Below, piece after piece: positions 26,736 through 35,237 of a stretch of 64,000 bases of DNA. Position 1 is the first letter of the stretch. Every line of letters begins with the position of its first letter. Below the pieces are notes generated by a model that ran no database searches, was not told where the DNA came from, and saw only the letters and a list, made by a program, of their open reading frames with translations. Source of the stretch: Bacteroidota bacterium (GTDB taxonomy: Bacteria; Bacteroidota; Bacteroidia; Chitinophagales; Chitinophagaceae); the NCBI GenBank assembly GCA_030706635.1, contig JAUZOD010000011.1:36109-100108 (forward strand), given 5' to 3'. The translations under genes and the position numbers were made by a program.

Positions 26736-27758
26736 ATGCGACAAGCCATTATGATTTCACCGGGAATAATCGAATACCGCGACGTCCCGGAACCCGGACA
26801 GTTAAATGACGATGAAGTGCTGCTGCGGATACGGAAAATCGGTATTTGCGGATCGGACATTCATGTATATCATGGAGAACATCCCGCAACACCCTATCCT
26901 GTAATCCAGGGCCATGAATATTCAGCTATAGTCGAAGCAGTCGGAAAAGGAGTGGTCAAAGCAAAGCCAGGCATGCGGGCAACCGCCCGGCCACAACTGG
27001 TTTGCGGGGTGTGTGGACCCTGTCTGCGGGGACAATACAATGCCTGTCAAAAGCTAAAAGTTCAGGGATTTCAGGCCCCCGGGGTAGCTCAGGATTTTTT
27101 TGTCATACCGGAAGACAGGCTGGTCATATTCCCCGACACGATGACATTCGAGCAAGGCGCAATGATTGAACCGACTGCTGTTGCAGCCCATTCAACCCGC
27201 CGGGCCGGCAGCATGCAGGGAAAAAATGTGGTTGTTTCCGGCGCGGGCACAATCGGAAACCTGATTGCACAATTTGCAAAGGTCAGGGGCGCGAAAAAAG
27301 TGCTTATTGCGGATGTCAGCGATTACCGGCTGGCGATCGCCGGTCAATGCGGTGTGGATGGCTTGCTGAATGTGAGAGATAGTTCCTTCGAAAAAGGGGT
27401 TCAGGATTTTTTCGGGAGTGAGGGATTCCAGATCGGAATCGAAGCTGCTGGAGTTCAGGCATCCCTGGATACGCTGATGAAGTACGTTGAAAACGGCGGG
27501 AATATTATATTGGTCGGTGTATATGCAGAGAATCCTGTCGTGAACATGTATTACCTGGGCGAGCACGAACTCAACATGTTTGGTTCCATGATGTATCGTC
27601 ATGAGGATTATGAACTGGCCGTAGAGATGATCGCGTCCGGGAAGATCCTGACGACGCCATTGCTGACCAACCACTATGCATTCGATAAATTTTCGGAAGC
27701 GTACGAATTCATTGAGCAGCAGGGCGACAAAACAATGAAAGTAATAATCGATCTCTAA
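26736..27758 (+). CDS. Zinc-dependent medium-chain alcohol/polyol dehydrogenase
   Basis: A 340-residue cytosolic dehydrogenase. Catalytic-zinc residues are C38 in KIGICGSDIHVYHGEH and the GHEYSA motif; the structural zinc site is the four-cysteine lobe CGVCGPCLRGQYNAC (residues ~89-103). The Rossmann motif VVVSGAGTIGNLIAQFAKVRG follows around residue 168 (spanning 20-odd residues). Relatives include sorbitol, L-threonine and galactitol-phosphate dehydrogenases; the sugar operon context favours a polyol or aldose substrate. It lies between the symporter and the iron-dependent dehydrogenase. Confidence 0.88.
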   Translation: MRQAIMISPGIIEYRDVPEPGQLNDDEVLLRIRKIGICGSDIHVYHGEHPATPYPVIQGHEYSAIVEAVGKGVVKAKPGMRATARPQLVCGVCGPCLRGQYNACQKLKVQGFQAPGVAQDFFVIPEDRLVIFPDTMTFEQGAMIEPTAVAAHSTRRAGSMQGKNVVVSGAGTIGNLIAQFAKVRGAKKVLIADVSDYRLAIAGQCGVDGLLNVRDSSFEKGVQDFFGSEGFQIGIEAAGVQASLDTLMKYVENGGNIILVGVYAENPVVNMYYLGEHELNMFGSMMYRHEDYELAVEMIASGKILTTPLLTNHYAFDKFSEAYEFIEQQGDKTMKVIIDL

Positions 27759-27825
27759 AAAAAGAATTGGCATTTGCATGGTGTGAAGACCTGAACGGTC
27801 TAATGCATTCTAAAAATAAAAAAAA

Positions 27826-28986
27826 ATGAAAAGTTTTAATTATCATCAGACTACAGAAATTATTTTCGGGAGGGGCAGGATCAGTGAACTGGCAACGGTT
27901 GCGGGTAAATGGGGAACCAGGGCGTTGCTCGTAACAACCGATTCTTCTTCCAGTTTCTTAACATCCTTATTCAATTCCGTCATCAAAGATTTATCCGGAT
28001 CAGGTATCGAGGTATGCCACTTTAAAGGAGTAGTTCCCAATCCAACCGTAAAATCGATCTCGGAAGGATCAGCCATGGCCAGGTCATTCAAAGCGGATCT
28101 GATCATCGGCATTGGCGGCGGGTCCAGCATGGATTCAGCAAAGGCCATTGCCGTAGAAGCAACCCACGAGGGTACTTGCTGGGATTATTTATTTTACAAA
28201 AACCAGCCGACAAACAAAACGTTGCCGGTGATTGCGGTTTCCACCACATCCGGCACGGGCTCCCAGGTAACGCAGGTTGCGGTTGTAACCCATTCGGATA
28301 CACGGGATAAATCCGCTTTATACAACAATCTGATTTATCCCAGGGTCTGTATCATTGACGCCGAACTGATGATTTCTACACCGTCTTTTATAACGGCCTG
28401 TACCGGATTCGATGCCTTTTGTCATGCCTTCGAGAGTCTCCTGCACCCAAATAAAGGAGCTTATGTGGAGCTGATGGCCTGGGAAGCTGTGCATATTGTT
28501 TGCGCTACGCTACCCAAATTGCTGAAAGACCTGAACAATATTGATCACCGGGAACAAATGGCCTGGGCCGATACATTAGCCGGGCTCTGCATAGCGAGTG
28601 CGGGCGTAACGCTTCCGCATGGAATTGGAATGGCGATCGGCGGCATGTACCCCCGGGTCACTCATGGCGAAGCGCTGGCCCTCATATACCCTGAATTTTG
28701 CGCAGTCACCTGGGCCTCGGCAATACCGGAATTTGCAATGTTGTCCCGCCTGCTCAATCCGGCCCTCCATGCAAGCTCCGATGAAGATGCTGCTGCTGCC
28801 AGCGGCAGGGAGATAGAGCAACTCCTGCAGCAGATCGGGTTAGCAAAAAAATTACGTGATGTGCATATTCCAGAACATGAACTGGATGCATTGGCCAGGC
28901 AATCAATGGTATTACCCGACTACAAAAATAATCCCAGAGTGCCCGGTTGCGGGGAAATAGCAGCAATTTTGACAAATTCGTTTTAA
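27826..28986 (+). CDS. Iron-containing alcohol dehydrogenase (group III)
   Basis: A 386-residue cytosolic NAD(P)-dependent enzyme of the FucO/1,3-propanediol dehydrogenase family. The NAD-binding GGGSSMDSAKA is at about residue 101, the STTSGTGSQVT loop follows, and metal-binding histidines lie in HGIGMAIGGMYPRVTHGEA and upstream in CTGFDAFCHAFESL. FucO-type enzymes reduce L-lactaldehyde from fucose or rhamnose breakdown; that would fit GH78 and GH95 in the window, but no aldolase is present here. Its last codons overlap the convergent ROK repressor gene by 4 bp. Confidence 0.9.
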   Translation: MKSFNYHQTTEIIFGRGRISELATVAGKWGTRALLVTTDSSSSFLTSLFNSVIKDLSGSGIEVCHFKGVVPNPTVKSISEGSAMARSFKADLIIGIGGGSSMDSAKAIAVEATHEGTCWDYLFYKNQPTNKTLPVIAVSTTSGTGSQVTQVAVVTHSDTRDKSALYNNLIYPRVCIIDAELMISTPSFITACTGFDAFCHAFESLLHPNKGAYVELMAWEAVHIVCATLPKLLKDLNNIDHREQMAWADTLAGLCIASAGVTLPHGIGMAIGGMYPRVTHGEALALIYPEFCAVTWASAIPEFAMLSRLLNPALHASSDEDAAAASGREIEQLLQQIGLAKKLRDVHIPEHELDALARQSMVLPDYKNNPRVPGCGEIAAILTNSF

Positions 28987-30236
28987 GAAGATACTTTCCC
29001 GTCGTTCAACTGATAGTCCAATTCAAAATTCAAAATCTTGTTGACCACCAGGGAAATGGCGCCCATAAGCGTTGCCTGTTCACCGAAAGTGGTGGGATAA
29101 ATGGGCACTTTGAATTTTGATTTGAATAAGTAAGCGGGGATCTTTTCGTTAATCATGTTAAAGAAAAAATCGCCGGCCAAAGAAATACCACCTCCTATAA
29201 AGATCGCCTCAGGGTTTAACACATTTATAATATCCCTGATGCCAATACAGAGGTAGTCCGTTATTTCATTATAAATTTTAACACATTCTTTATCGCCCTT
29301 GATGGCAGCCAATGCAATAATTTTAGCGTCAACGACGCCACTATTGGCATTGACTAATTCCTGGAGCAGCGAGGATTTCCCGCTCTGAATTAATTTTTCT
29401 CCTAAAGATGCAATCCGATGACCGGAAGCCAGCGCTTCCAGACAACCGTATTGACCACACTTGCACTGAACCGGGCTTTTATAATCTACCAACACATGCC
29501 CCAACTCACCGGCCAAACCATTATAACCCTTAATGACCGAGCCCTCCACAACAAATCCGGCGCCTATTCCATACCCGATATTGATGACCACAAAATTCGA
29601 TAAGTTATTATACTTGCCACTCTCCAGTTCGCCGGAGGCCATCAGCCGGGAAGAATTATCAAAGAAGTACGGGATATCCAGCCTTTTCTTTAATTCCAGA
29701 TTCAGGTTGATTCCCTCCCATCCGAAATCCGGCGAAAATTCCACTTCACCAGTTTTATAATTAACGAGACCAGCCACGCCAATGCCAACGCCCCTGATAT
29801 GATCCGGATCAATTCCACGCCGGTTCCTGATTTTATTAATGATATCGATAACGTTATCAAAAATGAATTCGAATCCCTTTTCAATCTCCGTTGGCACCTG
29901 AATCTCATACAAAAAACTTCCCTCCAGGTCCGACAAGACACCGCGGATATGGGTTGCGCCAAGATCTATTCCGATAATAAGATTCTCCTTATTGTTAAAC
30001 CGCACGATGGCTGAAGGACGGCCGGCCTTGGAATTTTCAAAGCCGGTATTTTCTACAATCCTGTCATTCACAATGAGATCATCTACTATCCGGGTGATGG
30101 TAGGCGTGGTTAATTTTGTTTCCTTAACCAATTGGGATCTGCTGATTTCTTTGTGCTGCCGGATAAGTTGCAAAACCTTCTTCTTATTGATAAGGTTCAT
30201 TAAATAAGAATCGATTTTCGTCAGGTTATCAATCAT
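28983..30236 (-). CDS. ROK family transcriptional repressor (NagC/XylR type)
   Basis: A 417-residue regulator. Residues ~15-65 form a winged helix-turn-helix (KKKVLQLIRQHKEISRSQL, then TTPTITRIVDDLI). The ROK sugar-kinase-like domain follows, with the phosphate loop IIGIDLGATHIRGVL and the zinc site CKCGQYGCLEALASG around residue 257. Such proteins sense a monosaccharide directly and release DNA. It lies convergent with and adjacent to the sugar operon 24569-28986, which it probably controls; a self-regulatory inverted repeat lies just upstream of its start. Confidence 0.92.
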   Translation of the reverse strand: MIDNLTKIDSYLMNLINKKKVLQLIRQHKEISRSQLVKETKLTTPTITRIVDDLIVNDRIVENTGFENSKAGRPSAIVRFNNKENLIIGIDLGATHIRGVLSDLEGSFLYEIQVPTEIEKGFEFIFDNVIDIINKIRNRRGIDPDHIRGVGIGVAGLVNYKTGEVEFSPDFGWEGINLNLELKKRLDIPYFFDNSSRLMASGELESGKYNNLSNFVVINIGYGIGAGFVVEGSVIKGYNGLAGELGHVLVDYKSPVQCKCGQYGCLEALASGHRIASLGEKLIQSGKSSLLQELVNANSGVVDAKIIALAAIKGDKECVKIYNEITDYLCIGIRDIINVLNPEAIFIGGGISLAGDFFFNMINEKIPAYLFKSKFKVPIYPTTFGEQATLMGAISLVVNKILNFELDYQLNDGKVSS

Positions 30237-30256
30237 TGTTGTGGGGAGAAATGGTG

Positions 30257-30276
30257 TTTAATAAACTCATATTAAA
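30257..30276. promoter_or_regulatory. Candidate ROK auto-operator: TTTAATA-N6-TATTAAA
   Basis: A perfect 7-bp inverted repeat with 6-bp spacer whose near edge is 20 bp upstream of the ROK start codon, where an autorepression site is expected. A second palindrome, CTTAAT-GT-ATTAAG, lies at 30451-30464. Confidence 0.35.
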
Positions 30277-30444
30277 TTTATCGCGAAATCCACTCAAAGA
30301 TCCGCTTTTTATCCAAATATTTATAATTAAGGATTTGCGTGACGGATTGGATTTCCGAATAACGGCTGGGTGTTTTCACATATTTTAATTGAACTATTAA
30401 ATAATTAGTCGCTCGCCGCCAAATGGCTTATATTTCTTAATAAC

Positions 30445-30609
30445 ATGTATCTTAATGTATTAAGTGTCCATAAAAAATCGGTTGGCGAGTATTTGGCTGC
30501 GTTTGCGGGTGATCCTGCAGACCGCCAGAAAATCTTCCGTCAGGGTATTGCTGGTATGCAGCCCGAATTCCAAAACTCAGGCCTACTTCTTAATCTAGGA
30601 TTAAAATGA
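30445..30609 (+). CDS. Short 54-residue hypothetical reading frame
   Basis: ATG to TGA in the otherwise empty interval between the ROK gene and the GH95 gene. The peptide contains HKKSVGEYLAAFAGDPADRQ and MQPEFQNSGLLLNLG, which looks like real protein rather than noise in composition, but I recognise no family. It may be a surviving fragment of a larger gene or chance. The rest of 30237-30675 shows only A/T-rich upstream DNA of the ROK gene. Confidence 0.25.
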   Translation: MYLNVLSVHKKSVGEYLAAFAGDPADRQKIFRQGIAGMQPEFQNSGLLLNLGLK

Positions 30610-30675
30610 TCCGATTCCCACTTCCCGTCTACGCTCTTCCCTATGCCCGGGATTTGAAAACGGGTTGAAACGAGG

Positions 30676-32211
30676 TTATTTAGATCCGGCAGACTGCCGG
30701 GTAACAATGGGCACGTATCCAGTTTCAAATCCCACCGGCGGCGTCACGATGATTGCCGGATCCAGCGTGGCCGTCTTACCCTGGGAAGGAGGGAGCATAT
30801 ATTCCTTATCAATCGTCCAGTTTGAGTGAATGAATTCCACGATCTTCTGCAGGCGTTCTTTTTCCGCTTCACTTAATTTCAGCGCCTGGAGCGCAGGTTG
30901 GTCAATAAACCGGTACCAATAATAGGTCAGGACCGATCCATCGCTTAATCTGGCCGTGTAAGGACCCGATTTCGGACCGGGCGTTTTCCAGACCGATTCC
31001 TGTTCAACGGGTGAAACATAAGGTTTTCCGGTGACGGCAGCTGCAAAAGTCTGCTCTTTCAGGTGAGTTTCTGCCGGAAGCTCGGAAGTGGGAATGGCCA
31101 TCATGCCGTCTCCCTCCTGCCTGTAATATTCAGGAAAATATCCTATCTTCTTTGCCTTCTTCCAGGCCAGTCCAAACGACGATTCTCCCAGCATCCGGGT
31201 TTCGACGATTGGGTCAATACCCGTCAGTTTCCTGTTTGCAGGGCCCTGCTTAAGACTAATCGGTGAAGTGGAGCATTTTACTGCGCAAGAACCCCGCGGA
31301 TCAAATGCTCCCGGAATCATTTTTCCGCTGGCCAACCCGGATCTCACGGGCGTAAAGAGCGCGTCCGCCGAATACATGATTACGTCCTGCATTAAGACGG
31401 AATTCCCTTCGCCATTGACAGGAAATTGAAGCCGCGGTATTTTCGAGTACCGGTTCCCTTTCGAATCGAAGCTTTCAAAATAAGGAACGGTATTTACTTC
31501 CATTGCGCCACCGCCCGCGATCCCGGCTCTTGCGTCCAAACCACGTCCTTCGGCAGTCGGATAACCAAAAGCGATCCTGCTCCACACCTGCGGAACGTAG
31601 AATGCAACCGGTCCTTTAAAATTGGCGGAATTAAGGAATAGAGTCCAGCTGCGTTCACCGGTCGGCACCTCCGTCGCCGACTTTTCTGTTGTAGCCTCCA
31701 AAAGCGGAAGTGCCATCCAGGCATTACCCAATAATTCGCCAGAGGTTCCCGGGATAAAGGTGAGGCCGTCGGGTGGTACGAGCAGGCGGTTGCTGAGCTG
31801 GGCCAGGCCCATCTCATTTGATGGAAGCGGATCGGTACTTCCAAATCCCCAGCCCGGTGATGAGATTTCCCGGTTATAGCAGTTAGGTGTGCCATTCATC
31901 CGGAATTTTGCGGTCGGCGAGCCGAATTGTGTGCTTGTCCAAAAGCCAAGTCCACCTTCGATGGTTTGAAAAACATCCCGATACGACGGACCCCGGTCGT
32001 TCCAGTTATCGCGCGCCAGAGTACCTATGGGACAAAGCGGCTCATTAAAACCCCGGTTGTCGGGCACAATCCACGTTGAAGGAAGGCCTATCTGAAAATC
32101 CGAAAGCGGCTTATCCAACAGGGGCCATGCACTGGCGTAAAAGCTTACGCCATATCCAAATCCTTCCGGAGGGGGCTGCATTCTCATAGATATATAGCCC
32201 TTCAGGCCGCC
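30676..32211 (-). other. Uncharacterised C-terminal module, copy 2 (GH95-linked)
   Basis: Residues 845-1355 of the GH95 protein, colinear with copy 1. Shared fixed features: the opening GL-GYIS-R, SDFQIGLPSTWIVPDN, EPLCPIGTLARDNW, DVFQTIEGGLGFW, NCYNRE-SPGW-type turn, AGGGAMEVNTVPYFES, YYWYRFIDQPALQ and the ending GFETGYVPIVTRQ. Conserved cysteines occur in LCPIG and in the PNCY/PDCY segment. I know no named domain with this pattern. Confidence 0.7.
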
Positions 32212-34743
32212 TGATAATTGTTCCAGTGCCGAAGCGTTTTTCCGGTTGCCGGCCGGCAAAATAACCTGAACGTCGTACCGCCTGCCTTTTTGAGTCGCAA
32301 ACTCAATACTGCCGTCCGTCAGTTTCTTAACAACAATATTCTTTCCGTTCGATCTTATCCGTACATCCGCTCTCGGGTTCAACCGGCACAGCTCTCCCTG
32401 CTTTGAAAACAGAGAAGCCCGCGTTACCTTACCATTTCTCCATTCAAAATTCAATTCAAATGCACCGCGCACACAAACTCCGTCAAACTTACCGCTACTC
32501 CATTCATCTGGAAGCGCAGGCAGCAGGTCAATGACCCCCTCGTGGGACTGAACCAGCATCTCATTGATTCCGGCCGTAACCCCAAGCGAACCATCTACCT
32601 GCATAGGGGTGAAACATTTGGCAAACAGTTGTGGAAGGCACTGATCCCTGATATATCCCTTAAATAACTTATAGGCTCTGTTCCCGTCATACAGCCGGGC
32701 CCAGAGCGACATTTTCCAGGCCCTCGAAAAACCCGCGCCCTCATCTCCGCGCTGGTTGAGTACAGCCTTACACGCTGCCGTAAATTGGGGAGTACGCTTT
32801 GCCGACAATACATTTCCTGGATACAACCCGTACAGGTGGGAAAAATGACGGTGGTTCTTTTCCATCTGGGCCCAGTCATCGGTCCATTCCTGCAGCGAGC
32901 CATCCTTGCCGATCTGCGGTGGCACCAGTCTTTTCCTGGCACCAGCTACCTTCAAGGCGAATTCATGGTCTGTGCCGAGTAAATCCGCAGCCTGTTGAAA
33001 ATTTGCAAAGAGATCTGTTAATATTTCCATGTCAATGGACGAACCTGAACAAATGGTCGTGCCCGGAATCATACTTCCTGTCACTTCGTCGAAGTAAGGT
33101 TTGTTGCCACGGCTGGCCGGGAAATTTTCCGGTGATGTAGAAGGATTGGTGACCAACCATTGGGTACCTGGCCGTTCGACCAGGAAGTCCATAAAGAATT
33201 CTACAGAACCCTTGAGAATAGGATAGAATGCTTTTACGAAATCTTTGTCTTTTGTAAACAGATAATGCTCCCACAATTCATTGGTAAGCCAGGCCCCACC
33301 CACAGTAAATGTGCCCCAGGTGGGTCCATCCATTGGCGCCGCCACCCGCCATATATCTGTGTTCTGGTGAAGAACCCATCCGTGTGCGCCATAATCTTCG
33401 CGTGCAACGGCTGAGCCCTGATCCGTAATTTCATTCAGCATTTTCAACAGCGGTTCCGCGCATTCTGAAAGATTAGCTGATTCAACAGCCCAGTAATTCA
33501 TTTCCGTATTGATGTTCGTAGTGTATTTGGAATCCCAGGGCGGATTCATGTCATTATTCCAGATGCCCTGTAAATTCGCAGGCTGGGTTCCGGGCCTCGA
33601 AGAAGAGATCAGGATGTAGCGGCCAAACTGATAACAAAGAGCAGCCAGCTGCGGATCATCTGCAGATTGAAATTTCATCAGGCGTTCGTCGGTAGGCAGA
33701 TACGCATTTTCCGTAGTTTCCATGTTTAGAGAGACGCGGTCGAACAGGCTTTTGTAATCGAGAATATGGGCTGTTCTGATTGCTTCATAGGTTTTACCTT
33801 TCAGATTATCCAGGTATTTTTCAACGCGTGCATGGGCGTCGCCGCTTACATCCCTGTAATTGACAAAGTTGGTGGCGGCAACAATGTACAAAGTCACCGC
33901 GTCAGCATTTTCAATTTTCAGGGTTGCTTCGTCCACGGTCATCCGGCCGCCTTCGGGTACTGCTTTCAGGACTGCTTCATAACGGAGCCTGCCGGTTACG
34001 CCCATGTAGTCAGCAGACTTGCCCGTTAATTTCAACGCGTCAGGCCCATCGCCATCCATGCGAAAATAGTCCGTTGCATAATCGGAATGTGTCTGATTTC
34101 TAACGCCCCGCAGATTGGCTGAGAAACTAATGCTTCCGGGTTTGCTGGCGGTCAGTCTGACTACAATAACCTGATCGGGCTCCGAAGAAAAAACATCGCG
34201 TTGATAGTTTACCCCGCCGGCGGAATAGGTAACGCCGCTGATGCCATCTCCCATATCCAGCCAGCGTTTATATTCCGAAACAGATTGTTGTTCCGTAAAA
34301 AGCAGATGGAGATTGGCGAGCGACTGATATTTTTGCTGCTCCACGGGATATCCCATTAAATTCCTTCCAAACAGGTTATGGGCTTTTAGCATTTCTTCGT
34401 TAAAAACCAGTTTCTGAATTTCGGGAAGCACTTTTGCTCCGCCCTTTACAACGGTGGAATAGGGTCCTCCGGACCAGTATGTATCTTCGTTTAGCTGGAT
34501 GACCTCCTCATCCGCTTTTCCAAAAATCATAGCCCCCAGGCGACCATTGCCCACCGGTAACGCCTCCTCCCACTTGGCAGCAGCTTTGGAATACCAAAGG
34601 AGCGTGGAGGGAGAAAAGGATTTTGCATCAATTTGTTCGGCCACTGATCTGTACTGCGCCCTCAACTGAAAAGCGCTAAGAAAAAGAATCAGCAAGCTGA
34701 ATCCGACGCGTATTGCAGGTGACTTCGCCAGACCATTTTTCAT
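30676..34743 (-). CDS. GH95 alpha-L-fucosidase/alpha-L-galactosidase fused to the uncharacterised ~512-residue module
   Basis: A 1355-residue exported protein with signal peptide ending QLRAQ (residue ~30). Residues ~45-830 are a complete GH95 enzyme: WEEALPVGNGRLGAMIFGK, QLNEDTYWSGGP, the active-site asparagines in NINTEMNYWAVESANL, and EWTDDWAQMEKNHRHFSH with the acid region, then VIDLLPALPDEWSSG. GH95 enzymes are inverting alpha-1,2-L-fucosidases or alpha-L-galactosidases. Usual length is about 780-820 residues, so the extra 511 residues (845-1355) are an appended module equal to that of the esterase at 12385. The gene is isolated on its strand. Its leader carries an inverted repeat like the one upstream of susC. 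Confidence 0.92.
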   Translation of the reverse strand: MKNGLAKSPAIRVGFSLLILFLSAFQLRAQYRSVAEQIDAKSFSPSTLLWYSKAAAKWEEALPVGNGRLGAMIFGKADEEVIQLNEDTYWSGGPYSTVVKGGAKVLPEIQKLVFNEEMLKAHNLFGRNLMGYPVEQQKYQSLANLHLLFTEQQSVSEYKRWLDMGDGISGVTYSAGGVNYQRDVFSSEPDQVIVVRLTASKPGSISFSANLRGVRNQTHSDYATDYFRMDGDGPDALKLTGKSADYMGVTGRLRYEAVLKAVPEGGRMTVDEATLKIENADAVTLYIVAATNFVNYRDVSGDAHARVEKYLDNLKGKTYEAIRTAHILDYKSLFDRVSLNMETTENAYLPTDERLMKFQSADDPQLAALCYQFGRYILISSSRPGTQPANLQGIWNNDMNPPWDSKYTTNINTEMNYWAVESANLSECAEPLLKMLNEITDQGSAVAREDYGAHGWVLHQNTDIWRVAAPMDGPTWGTFTVGGAWLTNELWEHYLFTKDKDFVKAFYPILKGSVEFFMDFLVERPGTQWLVTNPSTSPENFPASRGNKPYFDEVTGSMIPGTTICSGSSIDMEILTDLFANFQQAADLLGTDHEFALKVAGARKRLVPPQIGKDGSLQEWTDDWAQMEKNHRHFSHLYGLYPGNVLSAKRTPQFTAACKAVLNQRGDEGAGFSRAWKMSLWARLYDGNRAYKLFKGYIRDQCLPQLFAKCFTPMQVDGSLGVTAGINEMLVQSHEGVIDLLPALPDEWSSGKFDGVCVRGAFELNFEWRNGKVTRASLFSKQGELCRLNPRADVRIRSNGKNIVVKKLTDGSIEFATQKGRRYDVQVILPAGNRKNASALEQLSGGLKGYISMRMQPPPEGFGYGVSFYASAWPLLDKPLSDFQIGLPSTWIVPDNRGFNEPLCPIGTLARDNWNDRGPSYRDVFQTIEGGLGFWTSTQFGSPTAKFRMNGTPNCYNREISSPGWGFGSTDPLPSNEMGLAQLSNRLLVPPDGLTFIPGTSGELLGNAWMALPLLEATTEKSATEVPTGERSWTLFLNSANFKGPVAFYVPQVWSRIAFGYPTAEGRGLDARAGIAGGGAMEVNTVPYFESFDSKGNRYSKIPRLQFPVNGEGNSVLMQDVIMYSADALFTPVRSGLASGKMIPGAFDPRGSCAVKCSTSPISLKQGPANRKLTGIDPIVETRMLGESSFGLAWKKAKKIGYFPEYYRQEGDGMMAIPTSELPAETHLKEQTFAAAVTGKPYVSPVEQESVWKTPGPKSGPYTARLSDGSVLTYYWYRFIDQPALQALKLSEAEKERLQKIVEFIHSNWTIDKEYMLPPSQGKTATLDPAIIVTPPVGFETGYVPIVTRQSAGSK

Positions 34744-35237
34744 TTTTACTGTTTTGGGGGTTATAAAACCAGGATGCTGACCAGCGGAATCCGGGTTACA
34801 TTTTCTACCTTGGCTCTCTATTTATTAACTATATATATCATAACTGGTAAATGAAGGCTATATAGTCATTAAAATATAATAATTAAATTTATATTATTAA
34901 TTGCATATCCGCTTCGATTTTTAAATTAAAATATTACAGATCCTTACCACGAAATCGCCTACTTTTGCCCGCATTTAGTATAAATGACTGTATATCATTA
35001 CATTGATGTACTGAAACTACTATTCAATTTATGTCCATTTAAGTTTGACTATTTAATGCCGATCCTGGCTTCCCTAATTCCGGGAGCCCTAAAACTTCGC
35101 TATAAGAGATATTGGTACCTAATTTTACAAAACAATAAAATCACGACTCTTTTTCTGGTTTACCTCTTGCTGAAGCACTATTTCCCCCTTCGGTTTTTTA
35201 ACCAGGCTTCCATCATACCCACCGGATTAGTAGCCGG
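34744..35237. promoter_or_regulatory. AT-rich upstream region of the GH95 gene with inverted repeat TAATAAT-N9-ATTATTA
   Basis: No convincing gene. The inverted repeat is at 34877-34899, about 135 bp upstream of the GH95 start, and resembles the one upstream of susC. A reading frame that starts at 34984 on the + strand runs into the oxidoreductase gene antisense and looks spurious. Confidence 0.4.

Noticed and set aside
27192..27779. 195-codon minus frame antisense to the Zn-dehydrogenase
   Set aside because: Shadow of a gene with complete zinc-binding motifs.
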